Shown in pieces: positions 17,590 to 25,439 of a DNA stretch of 64,000 nt (within the stretch, counting starts at the first letter, position 1; every line of letters begins with the position of its first letter). Source of the stretch: Natrialba sp. SSL1 (lineage in GTDB: Archaea; Halobacteriota; Halobacteria; Halobacteriales; Natrialbaceae); the NCBI RefSeq assembly GCF_001861355.1, contig NZ_MASN01000060.1:248001-312000 (forward strand). The letters are read 5' to 3'. Under the pieces are notes generated by a model, which saw nothing but the letters and a program-made list of their open reading frames with translations, made no database searches and was not told where the DNA came from. Position numbers and translations under genes: made by a program.

Positions 17590-18228
17590 TCACCCGAAGT
17601 ACTCCGCAATATTCTCGTAGACTTCGTCCATGTTCTCACCCTCCTTTGCGGACAGCGGGATCGTTTTGTGCTGCGGGAACGCGTCCTCGATGCGCTTGAC
17701 ACTCGAGTCGTCCAGGTCGATCTTGTTCGCGAAGATGAGAACGGGCAGGTCCCGAGACTCGATGATGCCAATCAACATCGTGTTGACCTGCGTGATCGGA
17801 TCCTCTGCGCTGTCGAGGACGTAGATGACGCCGTCGACGTCTTCGCGAAGCCAGTGCATGGCCTCGGCGACGCCTTCGGTCGCCTCACGAGAGCGACGGA
17901 TTGCGTCGTCCTCCTCCATTTCGTCGGTGAACTCCTCGTAGTCGACTTTCGTCGTGACACCCGGTGTGTCGACGATGTCGATCGTCACCGTCTTGCCGTT
18001 GCGCTCGATCTCAACATCTTCTTTCCTGCGCGCGCGCCGCGTTTCGTGTGGAACGTGGCTTTCAGTCCCGATCGCATCGCCAGTCCAGTCGCGAGCGATC
18101 CGGTTCGCGAGCGTCGTCTTTCCAGCGTTCGGTGGACCATAGATACCGATTCGTTTGGGTTCCTGTTCGGAGAACAGGCGGTCCGTAACCCGAGAGATAC
18201 TATCTTTGAGTTCTGTGAACAGTCCCAT
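17590..18228 (-). CDS. oapA: Era-like small GTPase OapA/ArvA
   Basis: The protein has 212 residues. GTPase motifs are complete: G1 GPPNAGKTT near residue 31, G3 DTPG near 83, and G4 NKID near 167, with LSAKEG as G5. The first residues MGLFTELKDSISRVTDRLFS form an amphipathic helix that could bind the membrane. OapA is the first gene of the oapABC operon and is transcribed away from the origin. In haloarchaea this GTPase drives extracellular vesicle formation (ArvA); an effect on replication was suggested from its position. ATG 18228 is chosen because the conserved N-terminus starts there. Confidence 0.92.
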   Translation of the reverse strand: MGLFTELKDSISRVTDRLFSEQEPKRIGIYGPPNAGKTTLANRIARDWTGDAIGTESHVPHETRRARRKEDVEIERNGKTVTIDIVDTPGVTTKVDYEEFTDEMEEDDAIRRSREATEGVAEAMHWLREDVDGVIYVLDSAEDPITQVNTMLIGIIESRDLPVLIFANKIDLDDSSVKRIEDAFPQHKTIPLSAKEGENMDEVYENIAEYFG

Positions 18229-18570
18229 CTGTAGGGCCCTCCAGCACCGCGGGGTGCATCTGCGCGTACTACTGACTGAACTCACTTAAGCCTACGTCAA
18301 ACGTGTTGATTTTCAGATGAAAAAGCATAGATTCCTGTCAGGTTCGTCGGCACAATCGAACTGTGGTGTTGCTGCGACGGTGCGGATTACCGAAATACAG
18401 GGTGAGCGTGCTTCAGAGACCAAGCGACACCGATAGGTCTGAGCAGTATCTGGAGACTGAAACCTGAACTCCAGTTGAAGATTGAAATCTAAGCTGTATC
18501 TGTGGCGTGAGAGTGAGATCGGAGGTGTATAGAAATCCAGAGGGATTGATAGAGGTCGATAACGGTTCGG

Positions 18571-18630
18571 TAGAAGCTGGGAGAGGTTAGTAGAAGTTGG
18601 TAGGAATTGGTAGAAGTTGATAGAGATTGT
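18571..18630. repeat. 10-bp periodic repeat TAGAAGTTGG
   Basis: Six consecutive 10-bp units related to TAGAAGTTGG run through this stretch, the best ones at 18571, 18591 and 18611. One strand is almost pure purine plus T. It lies on the oapA side of the left ORB. A period close to one helical turn suggests either protein binding on one face or a flexible, easily melted region. Confidence 0.65.
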
Positions 18631-18735
18631 ATTTCTCATAGAGTACTAGATGTAACAAATGTGGACTAGAATACGCTAGATCAATATAAGGTAGTCAGAT
18701 TTCAGAGGTGTTGTCGAAACATAGCGCGTTCTGAA

Positions 18736-18765
18736 CACCCCCACCCCTTCGTTTCAACTGGAGAG
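18736..18765 (-). other. Origin recognition box, left copy
   Basis: On the minus strand this reads CTCTCCAGTTGAAAC followed by GAAGGGGTGGGGGTG, the haloarchaeal ORB core with its G-string. It is inverted relative to the copy at 19043, so the two G-strings point outward from the AT-rich centre. Orc1/Cdc6 binding is expected. Confidence 0.85.
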
Positions 18766-18876
18766 TGACGAGGTTGTGGGGTGGAACAGTGGCAGATGAT
18801 CGGTTGTGATGGCCCTTGTTTCGTCTCGAACGCGAATACAGAGGGTCTGTCGGGAGAAAACAGGGAGTACGGATGG

Positions 18877-18985
18877 TCTAGTAACAGATCTCTCTGAAAG
18901 GAGCAGATCTAGTAACAGCTAGCAATAAAACCAACAGCTCTAGTAAAAATATCAATCTGCTAGTGGTACGGACCGTATTTCTCAC
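18877..18985. other. Probable DNA unwinding element with 31-bp-spaced repeats
   Basis: TCTAGTAACAG occurs at 18877 and 18908 and its shorter form TCTAGTAA at 18939, that is, at exact 31-bp steps. The stretch continues as AT-rich sequence. It lies midway between the two inverted ORBs, where the duplex should open first. Three helical turns per repeat would put the units on one face. Confidence 0.7.
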
Positions 18986-19042
18986 CCATCATTATAAATC
19001 CATTCGTTCTAGAAGTCGTCCCTCCCCACCCCTCTCTCACAG

Positions 19043-19072
19043 CTCTCCAGTTGAAACAAGGGGGTGGGGGGC
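19043..19072 (+). other. Origin recognition box, right copy
   Basis: CTCTCCAGTTGAAAC followed by AAGGGGGTGGGGGGC is almost identical to the left copy and in opposite orientation. It is preceded by a separate C-rich tract (CCCTCCCCACCCC). Confidence 0.85.
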
Positions 19073-19275
19073 ATCGATCCATCGCGCTACAGAGTTCTTG
19101 ATTCGCTGCTGGTATGACTCGTGGCAACAGTTCACATCCGAATTCACATTCTCAGACCCACGCATTCTCCACACCTATGCCTCAGATCGACGCATACGTG
19201 TGACTCTCACTCACAACTGCTACTCACAGTCCGATGCCGATTCAACCGTCGATGAGCTCGTTACTACTTCACGTC

Positions 19276-19343
19276 GTATACGTACGCACACGCTGTATAC
19301 GTACGCACATACGCACATACTGTAACTACACACGTACGCACAC
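19276..19343. repeat. GTATACGTACGCACA direct repeats in the origin
   Basis: GTATACGTACGCACA is present at 19276-19290 and 19295-19309 (19-bp step), followed by degenerate units ending in CACGTACGCACA at 19331. The array lies on the orc1 side of the right ORB. The palindromic core GTATACGTAC suggests binding of a dimeric protein, but none is identified. Confidence 0.65.
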
Positions 19344-19791
19344 GTTACACTCTATAAGTGCTGGTATACTGCGACTGTCGTTCCACAGCCTCTTCGGCCA
19401 CTCTCGTCTCTCACGGTCTTCGTATCCCTCTCCGTACAGACTATCGACACCCTCCTGAAATCGGTCCCAGATACTCTCACGGACCACCCGAATAGACAAA
19501 AAGACGAATCGCTCGATTAGGCTGGTCACCGATCACCACATGAAGGATCACCGACCACAACACGAACTGTACCACCCGCTTGAGTGCCAACTCTATCCGA
19601 AAGTCGGGTAGTGCGTTCTGACTGTTCTGTTCCGTGAATCACTCACCGTCCGTGAATGGAAGGGAAGAATTTAATATCACCGTCTTCCTCTGTTTCGTTT
19701 GCATCAACTGGATCCGAACCGGGTCGTTAGGAGAGTAGACCAGCCTCGTTGGCTCGCCTACACCGTTATATCCTCGCCGTCGGGTTTGGAT

Positions 19792-19815
19792 CTGCACTCG
19801 AAACAAGGGGGTACG
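19792..19815 (+). other. Weak ORB next to the orc1 start codon
   Basis: CTCGAAACAAGGGGGTACG keeps the GAAACAAGGGGG part of the origin boxes and lies 10 nt before the orc1 ATG. Binding of Orc1 here would be suited to autoregulation; that is inferred. Confidence 0.55.
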
Positions 19816-19825
19816 TGTACGACGA

Positions 19826-21877
19826 ATGTCAGACGACGAAACGGAACAAACAGGTTCGAACACGGACACAGGAATGGGGTCAGAGGAGAACGATTCCACA
19901 GCCGACGACCGTTCCTCTCAACAGACCGACCCGTCTTCGTCCACGAGTTCGGACCACGACTCGAGTTCGGCTACAGAGGCGGCTGATGGATCGCCAAACC
20001 CACCAGCCCAGAACACATCCACAGCGGAGACTACGCCTACTGCGAGCGAGTCAGCATCCAGTGACTCCGATCCAGTATCGACTACCCACACTCTCGATTC
20101 CGAAACCGTCGATACTGAGGGTTCTGTCGGGACTGAGACGTCCGTCGAGAGTGGTGGTACTGCCGCCGATACCGATTCGGAGATCGACGCTGGGGCAGGC
20201 ACCGATACTCAAACCACCACTGGCGGTACACTCTCCAACACGGACAACACACACGGCTTCTCGACCGATTTCGGCGACACCGACCTCGGAAGTAGTGACG
20301 AGGACTCGAACCAGGGCCTGTTCGATGACCTCCTGAGCGGCGAACCGATCTTCGAGAACAAGGAAGTCCTTCGCCCGTCGTACACACCACACGAACTCCC
20401 CCACCGAAGCGACCAGATCAACAAGATGGCAACCATTCTGGTCGCCGCGCTGCGTGGCGAAACACCATCGAACATCCTCATCTACGGGAAGACCGGGACG
20501 GGAAAGACCGCGAGCGCGAAGTTCGTCAGCAAGGAACTCGAGAGCACCTCCCAGAAGTACAGCGTCCCGTGTGACGTCGAGTACATCAATTGCGAGGTCA
20601 CCGACACACAGTATCGCGTGCTCGCACAGCTCGCGAACAAGTTCATCGAGAAGAACAAGGCGCGAATCGACGACCAGATCGAGTCGCTGCAGGCGCTTCG
20701 TGACGATGTCACGGCATACGAGGAGGCGTCCGCACAATCCGAACACGAGGACGCTGCGGGCTCACCGTCGACCCAGCCAGAATCCGAACACCACCGCAAC
20801 GTTTCGACTGGAAACGACCCTGGACAGAGAGGATCTGTGGGTGTAGACGGTTCACAGTCTCCAGTCGAACAAGAGGGGTATAGTAGTAGCCCCTCGAATC
20901 GGCCATCGCATCCACTCGAGGAGACCGCCTTCGAATCGGTTGCCGACATCGACGCACGGATCGAGTCCCTTCGCGAGGACAAGGATTCGTTCGAAGAGGT
21001 ACCGATGACCGGGTGGCCGACGGATCGCGTCTACAGCGTCTTTTTCGACGCTGTCGACTACGACGAGCGGGTGGTTGTCATCATGCTCGACGAAATCGAC
21101 AAACTCGTCGAGAAGAGCGGTGACGACACGCTCTACAATCTCTCGCGGATGAACTCCGAACTCGAGAACTCTCGCGTCTCGATCATCGGCATTTCGAACG
21201 ACCTCAAATTCACTGACTTCCTCGACCCGCGCGTCAAGTCCAGTTTGGGTGAGGAGGAGATTGTTTTCCCGCCGTACGACGCCAATCAGCTCCGGGATAT
21301 TCTCCAGCACCGTTCCGAGGTCGCGTTCAAGGAGGGCGCACTGTCCGCGGATGTCATCCCGCTGTGTGCGGCCTTCGCTGCACAGGAACACGGGGACGCG
21401 CGTCGTGCACTTGATCTCCTTCGGACGGCGGGCGAACTCGCGGAGCGCTCGCAGGCCGAAACCATCGTCGAGGAACACGTTCGCCAGGCGCAGGACAAGA
21501 TCGAACTCGATCGCGTCGTCGAGGTCGTCCGCACCCTCCCGACCCAGAGCAAACTGGTCCTGTTCGCGATTATCCTCCTCGAGAAGAACGGCGTTCACAG
21601 CATCAACACGGGCGAGGTGTTCAACATTTACAAGCGTCTCTGTGAAGAGATCGACGCTGATGTTCTCACGCAGCGCCGGGTCACGGATCTGATTAGCGAA
21701 CTCGACATGCTCGGGATCGTCAACGCCGTCGTCGTTTCCAAGGGTCGCTACGGCCGAACCAAGGAGATCAGCCTCTCGGTACCGATCGACGAGACGGAGG
21801 CTGTGTTGCTCTCTGACTCCCGGCTTTCGGATATCGACGACATTCAGCCGTTCGTGCAGGCGCGCTTCGAGAACTGA
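19826..21877 (+). CDS. orc1: Orc1/Cdc6 replication initiator with long acidic N-terminus
   Basis: This AAA+ initiator binds ORB elements and loads the MCM helicase. Of 683 residues, the first 170 or so are disordered Ser/Thr/Asp/Glu-rich sequence with no conserved motif. Walker A GKTGTGKT is at 221-228 and Walker B VVVIMLDEID near 415-424; the C-terminal winged helix that contacts DNA covers about residues 570-683 (INTGEVFNIYKRLCEEIDAD, VTDLISELDMLGIVNAVVV). A variable insertion near residues 295-365 contains, at DNA level, an inverted pair of ORB-like sequences (20794-20878). Family members are usually 400-550 residues, so the protein is long. Position beside the origin and oapABC marks it as the main-origin initiator. 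The start codon is the ATG just after the weak ORB. Confidence 0.95.
   Translation: MSDDETEQTGSNTDTGMGSEENDSTADDRSSQQTDPSSSTSSDHDSSSATEAADGSPNPPAQNTSTAETTPTASESASSDSDPVSTTHTLDSETVDTEGSVGTETSVESGGTAADTDSEIDAGAGTDTQTTTGGTLSNTDNTHGFSTDFGDTDLGSSDEDSNQGLFDDLLSGEPIFENKEVLRPSYTPHELPHRSDQINKMATILVAALRGETPSNILIYGKTGTGKTASAKFVSKELESTSQKYSVPCDVEYINCEVTDTQYRVLAQLANKFIEKNKARIDDQIESLQALRDDVTAYEEASAQSEHEDAAGSPSTQPESEHHRNVSTGNDPGQRGSVGVDGSQSPVEQEGYSSSPSNRPSHPLEETAFESVADIDARIESLREDKDSFEEVPMTGWPTDRVYSVFFDAVDYDERVVVIMLDEIDKLVEKSGDDTLYNLSRMNSELENSRVSIIGISNDLKFTDFLDPRVKSSLGEEEIVFPPYDANQLRDILQHRSEVAFKEGALSADVIPLCAAFAAQEHGDARRALDLLRTAGELAERSQAETIVEEHVRQAQDKIELDRVVEVVRTLPTQSKLVLFAIILLEKNGVHSINTGEVFNIYKRLCEEIDADVLTQRRVTDLISELDMLGIVNAVVVSKGRYGRTKEISLSVPIDETEAVLLSDSRLSDIDDIQPFVQARFEN
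20794..20878. repeat. ORB-like inverted pair inside orc1
   Basis: The left arm carries CGTTTCGACTGGAAAC (20800-20815) and the right arm its inverse TCTCCAGTCGAACAAGAGGGG (20858-20878). The arms are about 40 bp apart and lie in frame in a low-complexity linker of the initiator. Arms and spacing match the pair in the PolD small-subunit gene. Confidence 0.7.
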
Positions 21878-21950
21878 CTGCAAGCGTGTCCCCGCCTGTT
21901 CTGCTCTGTTCTGTTGTTCCCTGTCCTATTCTCCCTATTCTCCCTATTCT

Positions 21951-22005
21951 GCCCTGCCCTGCCCTGCCCTGCCCTGCCCTGCCCTGCCCTGCCCTGCCCT
22001 GCCCT
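21951..22005. repeat. Pentanucleotide microsatellite (GCCCT)11
   Basis: Eleven uninterrupted copies of GCCCT fill the gap between orc1 and the next gene, flanked by degenerate CTGTTC/TTCTCCC units. Such perfect arrays mutate by slippage. It sits about 85 bp before a lipoprotein gene, so copy number could alter promoter spacing. Confidence 0.95.
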
Positions 22006-22090
22006 TCCTTGCCCTTTCCTGTTCAGTTCTGGTTCCCGCTCGCTCGGACCGTCCGAAGAACGCATAACTGCAGACTCGCTTTCCTCCAGT

Positions 22091-22555
22091 ATGCAGCGAC
22101 GAACGGTCCTCGCGGGACTCGGTAGCCTTCCCGGATTCCTCGCGCTGAGCGGCTGTCTCTCCGACGATCACGGCGGTGAGATCGAGGAGTTCGAACGCGG
22201 CGAGATTGAGATCACCATCGACGGCGAGTCGATCGAGTCGATGGACAAGATCCAGGCCGAACACGCCGACAACGACTCGATAGACTTCCACCTCCACGAG
22301 TTCGACGACTACTGGTACATGGAGGGCGAGGAACGAGCGACCGTCGCGGAAGGACTCGACCTTCTCCCCCATTTCGAGTACGAGCGCGTCGACGACTCGA
22401 ACGTGGTAACGTTCGACGGAACGGTGTATGACGAACGCGATTCGGAGACAACGATTACGGTCGAAGTCGACGGCGAGTCAGTTGATCCAACAGTCCACGA
22501 ACTCGCCGATCGTGAGTCGCTGGTACTCGAGATCGAGTCCGGCGAGAACGACTGA
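22091..22555 (+). CDS. Small secreted lipoprotein of unknown function
   Basis: The protein has 154 residues. The N-terminus MQRRTVLAGLGSLPGFLALS is a twin-arginine type signal with lipobox ALSGC, so the mature protein should be a cell-surface lipoprotein. The rest is very acidic and beta-rich (EIEITIDGESIESMDKIQAE, DFHLHEFDDYWYMEGEERAT). No family with a known function is recognised. ATG 22091 follows the microsatellite directly; a longer frame upstream is encoded by the repeat. Confidence 0.8.
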   Translation: MQRRTVLAGLGSLPGFLALSGCLSDDHGGEIEEFERGEIEITIDGESIESMDKIQAEHADNDSIDFHLHEFDDYWYMEGEERATVAEGLDLLPHFEYERVDDSNVVTFDGTVYDERDSETTITVEVDGESVDPTVHELADRESLVLEIESGEND

Positions 22556-22643
22556 CTGCGTCTTGGTTTGACAGACCGGCTGTGGTCTGTTCCTGGTTGG
22601 CTGTACCTGTCTGGATGTTCCTAACCGGATACTCCCGACCGAA

Positions 22644-23714
22644 CTACGCCCTGAATCGGTGTGCTGCAGCAGCGACTCCAAGCCCAGCGCTGGCACCAAC
22701 ACCGATTCCGGCAGTACTCATGAGATTGAGCAGTTCGCCGTCGATCAGTCCCGTCGCGCCGGGTGCGATCGGTCCGAGCATGCCGCCGAAGAACTCGTCG
22801 AACGCGAGGCGAATGTGGCCGAGCCACGGGATACGGAACATCGCCTTGCCGGTCACCCAGTCGGGATGGACGATCGTCGTCGCGGCTCCGCCCTGGTACT
22901 GGTCGTAGCCGTTATTGTTGTCTCCCATCGTGACGAACCCGTCGTGTGGCGCTGGACAGGTCCGAACCTGGTCACAGGTTGCGCCGCCGACGATTTCCTC
23001 GTTTGCCTTCGTGTCGACCCAGTTTTCACCCTCGTCGACCCAGAAGTGTGCCCGGTGTATCACCGGCGTCTGTCCGGTGTCGCCATCAGGCATGAAGACG
23101 ATCACGTCTCCAGGCTCGCCGAACTTTTCGTGGCCGCCGTCCTGGCCGTTCTCAAGTGTCACCACGCCGGTCTCGTCGGCGGGATCGTCGCCGACGAAGC
23201 GGTCGTCGTCGACGACGAAGATGAGGTCGCCGCGTTCCATGTTGGGTTCCATGCTGCCGCTCTCGACGGCAACCAGCGGTGGCCAGATCCCACTCACAGC
23301 GAACAACAGGAGACCGATCGCGGCGACGATCGCAACACTGCTCAGAATGTCTCTGACGATGACGACCGTTCCGTCGTTCGAGCGCAGAAACCAGCGGATG
23401 ACGCCGTCGTCTTCGATGGTCACGCGGTCGCCATGGTCGCCGCGGTCGCTGCGGTCGTCGCGGCCGCTGCGGTTGCTGCGGTCGTCGCGTGGGTTCGGTC
23501 CGGCTTCCCGTCCCTGTTCGCGTTCGCGTTCCCGTTCGTGGTCACGGTCACGATCGGATTCGGTCCCGATTTCGGACCCGGATTCGTGTTCGTATTCGTG
23601 CTCGTGCTCGTGATCATGCGCTCGCTCACTGTCGCTGTCGCTCTCGTGATCACGCTCACGACGCCGATCGCCAACATCGTCGTCAGTCCCACCGGGATCA
23701 GGGCCGCTCATCAT
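22644..23714 (-). CDS. Archaeal signal peptidase I (S26B, Sec11-like), His/Glu-rich N-terminus
   Basis: This membrane serine protease removes Sec signal peptides on the outer face of the membrane. The catalytic serine is in ESGSMEPNMERGDLIFV near residues 177-180. Conserved HDGFVTMGDNN follows near 263, where eukaryotic-type Sec11 enzymes use Ser/His/Asp rather than the bacterial Ser/Lys pair. One membrane helix precedes the serine and another is at the C-terminus. The first 95 residues are a low-complexity His/Glu/Asp/Arg tract (HDHEHEHEYEHE and RDRDHERERE), of unknown role. A second signal peptidase gene is at 39254. The second ATG, 23711, is an equally good start. Confidence 0.9.
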   Translation of the reverse strand: MMSGPDPGGTDDDVGDRRRERDHESDSDSERAHDHEHEHEYEHESGSEIGTESDRDRDHEREREREQGREAGPNPRDDRSNRSGRDDRSDRGDHGDRVTIEDDGVIRWFLRSNDGTVVIVRDILSSVAIVAAIGLLLFAVSGIWPPLVAVESGSMEPNMERGDLIFVVDDDRFVGDDPADETGVVTLENGQDGGHEKFGEPGDVIVFMPDGDTGQTPVIHRAHFWVDEGENWVDTKANEEIVGGATCDQVRTCPAPHDGFVTMGDNNNGYDQYQGGAATTIVHPDWVTGKAMFRIPWLGHIRLAFDEFFGGMLGPIAPGATGLIDGELLNLMSTAGIGVGASAGLGVAAAAHRFRA

Positions 23715-23839
23715 CCCGCTTTTTGCTGGGGGCTACAATCAACCTTCTGCTCAGTCGAATCACGTGAAGTCGCCCAGATCACGTCCCGAGTCGTTCTTGA
23801 TTCGCTATCCTTTTGCCCCAGGTCACGAATACGATTGGT

Positions 23840-25384
23840 GTGCCACTCGAGGGGCCGGCCCGGATCGTCAGCGAACTCACGAGCCGCGGCTACAACGCTG
23901 AACGCGAAGCGGTGACCCATATCGCCGCGGCGGACCAACCCGCGGCCGTCCTCGAACAGGTCGTCGAAGGGATGCCCGACGATGCGCTGGTCGTTCGAAC
24001 GGATCACGTCGAGGCGGTGCTCGCGGCTGGCGAAGACCCCTCCGTTTCGACTGGAACTCGTCCCGCAGATCAGCACGACTCGGCAGGGTCAGTTCCAGCT
24101 GAAACAGGGGGGTCTGTACCGGCCCCAACTACCGACTCGGAGCCCAACGCGCAGATCGAACGCAACAGCGATCCCTCGCTTCGCTCGCTCGAGATCGCTG
24201 GCGACATGACCGGTGACAGTACGGGAACCGGCGAGTACGAGGACTTCGTCGCCGTCTTCCGTGACCGACTCGAGCGTCTCGGCGGAAAGCTCCGCGGGCG
24301 GGTCAACCACCGGCCCGCGACGGCTATTCAGTCGATGCCGGGCGGCAGCGAGGCGGGAATGGTCGGCCTGGTCAACGACATCCGCTCGACGGCGAGCGGC
24401 CACTGGCTGATCGAACTCGAGGACGCCACGGGCACGTTCCCGTGGCTGGTGATGAAAGACCGCGAATTCGCCGATATGGTCGACCAACTGCTCTGTGATG
24501 AGGTGCTGGCGATGGAGGGTACCCTCTCGGACGACGCGGGGATCGCCTTCGTCGACTCGATGTACTTCCCGGACGTACCACGCACGCACGAGCCGTCGAC
24601 GGCGGACCGTCACGTGCAGGCGGCGCTGATCAGCGACGTCCACGTCGGCAGCCAGGAGTTCATGGCGGATGCCTGGAACGCATTTGCGGACTGGCTCTAC
24701 ACGGAACAGGCCCAGCACGTCGAGTACCTGCTGATCGCGGGCGATATGGTCGAGGGCGTCGGTATCTACCCGAATCAGGACGAGGAACTCGACGTGGTCG
24801 ACATTTACGAGCAGTACGAGGCTTTTAACGAGCGCCTCAAGCAAGTTCCCGGTGATATCGACATCGTCATGATTCCGGGTAACCACGACGCGGTTCGGCT
24901 CGCAGAGCCCCAGCCAGGGTTCGACGACCGGCTTCGCGATATCATGTCCGCTCACGACCCACAGATCGTGAGTAATCCCTCTACTATTACCGTCGAGGGC
25001 GTTTCTATTCTCATGTACCACGGCGTCTCGCTGGACGAGGTCATCGCCGAACTCCCCGAGGAGAAGGCGAGCTACGACGAGCCGCACAAGGCGATGTACC
25101 AACTCCTGAAGAAGCGCCACGTTGCGCCGCAGTTCGGGGGCCACACCCGCCTTGCACCCGAAGAGGAGGACTTCCTCGTGATGGACGAGGTGCCGGACAT
25201 CTTCCACACCGGCCACGTCCACAAGCTCGGCTTCGGAAAGTACCACAACGTGCTCGCGATCAACTCGGGTTGTTGGCAGGCCCAGACGGACTTCCAGAAG
25301 AGCGTCAACATCAATCCTGATTCAGGGTTCGCACCGATCGTCGACCTCGACACGCTGGACGTAACGGTACAGAAATTCAGCTAA
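23840..25384 (+). CDS. polD1: DNA polymerase D (family D) small subunit DP1
   Basis: DP1 is the proofreading 3'-5' exonuclease subunit of the archaeal replicative polymerase D. The protein has 514 residues. After an N-terminal helical domain and an OB fold comes the calcineurin-like phosphoesterase domain with all metal motifs: DVHVGSQEF, AGDMVEGVG, PGNHDAVR, GGHTRL and GHVHKLGF. The start is taken as GTG 23840 (PLEGPARIVSELTSRGYN follows), not the TTG at 23813. A variable linker at about residues 66-91 is encoded by an inverted ORB-like pair (24037-24112). Replication proteins this close to the origin fit early, high gene dosage. Confidence 0.93.
   Translation: MPLEGPARIVSELTSRGYNAEREAVTHIAAADQPAAVLEQVVEGMPDDALVVRTDHVEAVLAAGEDPSVSTGTRPADQHDSAGSVPAETGGSVPAPTTDSEPNAQIERNSDPSLRSLEIAGDMTGDSTGTGEYEDFVAVFRDRLERLGGKLRGRVNHRPATAIQSMPGGSEAGMVGLVNDIRSTASGHWLIELEDATGTFPWLVMKDREFADMVDQLLCDEVLAMEGTLSDDAGIAFVDSMYFPDVPRTHEPSTADRHVQAALISDVHVGSQEFMADAWNAFADWLYTEQAQHVEYLLIAGDMVEGVGIYPNQDEELDVVDIYEQYEAFNERLKQVPGDIDIVMIPGNHDAVRLAEPQPGFDDRLRDIMSAHDPQIVSNPSTITVEGVSILMYHGVSLDEVIAELPEEKASYDEPHKAMYQLLKKRHVAPQFGGHTRLAPEEEDFLVMDEVPDIFHTGHVHKLGFGKYHNVLAINSGCWQAQTDFQKSVNINPDSGFAPIVDLDTLDVTVQKFS
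24037..24112. repeat. ORB-like inverted pair inside the PolD small-subunit gene
   Basis: The left arm (24037-24058, CCCCTCCGTTTCGACTGG core) and right arm (24091-24112, CCAGCTGAAACAGGGGGG core) match at 18 of 22 positions as an inverted repeat with a 32-bp centre. Both G-strings point outward, as at the origin. The insertion keeps the reading frame and codes for a Ser/Thr/Gly linker. Confidence 0.75.
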
Positions 25385-25439
25385 CGGCTCGTTCCGGCGC
25401 GCGTGGCGCAGTCGACGACACGTACACCGCCAGCATCAG

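Larger units (their letters stand above)
18229..19825. other. Chromosomal replication origin region (oriC1 type)
   Basis: This 1.6 kb gap is AT-richer than the rest of the window and has no credible gene. It lies between divergent oapA and orc1/cdc6, the standard place of a haloarchaeal main origin. It contains two near-identical 30-bp ORB elements in inverted orientation (18736-18765 and 19043-19072), an AT-rich segment between them with three 31-bp-spaced repeats, a weaker ORB just before orc1, and additional repeat arrays. Short ORFs inside it are judged spurious. Confidence 0.88.

Noticed and set aside
18963-19325. 120-codon frame in the origin region
   Set aside because: It runs through the origin box and the repeat arrays, has non-haloarchaeal composition and no homology pattern.
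21951-22005. Possible CRISPR array
   Set aside because: The repeat unit is 5 bp without spacers; it is a microsatellite. No cas gene is in the window.
22659-23915. 418-codon plus-strand frame over the signal peptidase gene
   Set aside because: The minus-strand gene has the catalytic serine motif and a membrane topology; the plus-strand frame is Val/Phe repeats read from the His/Glu tract.
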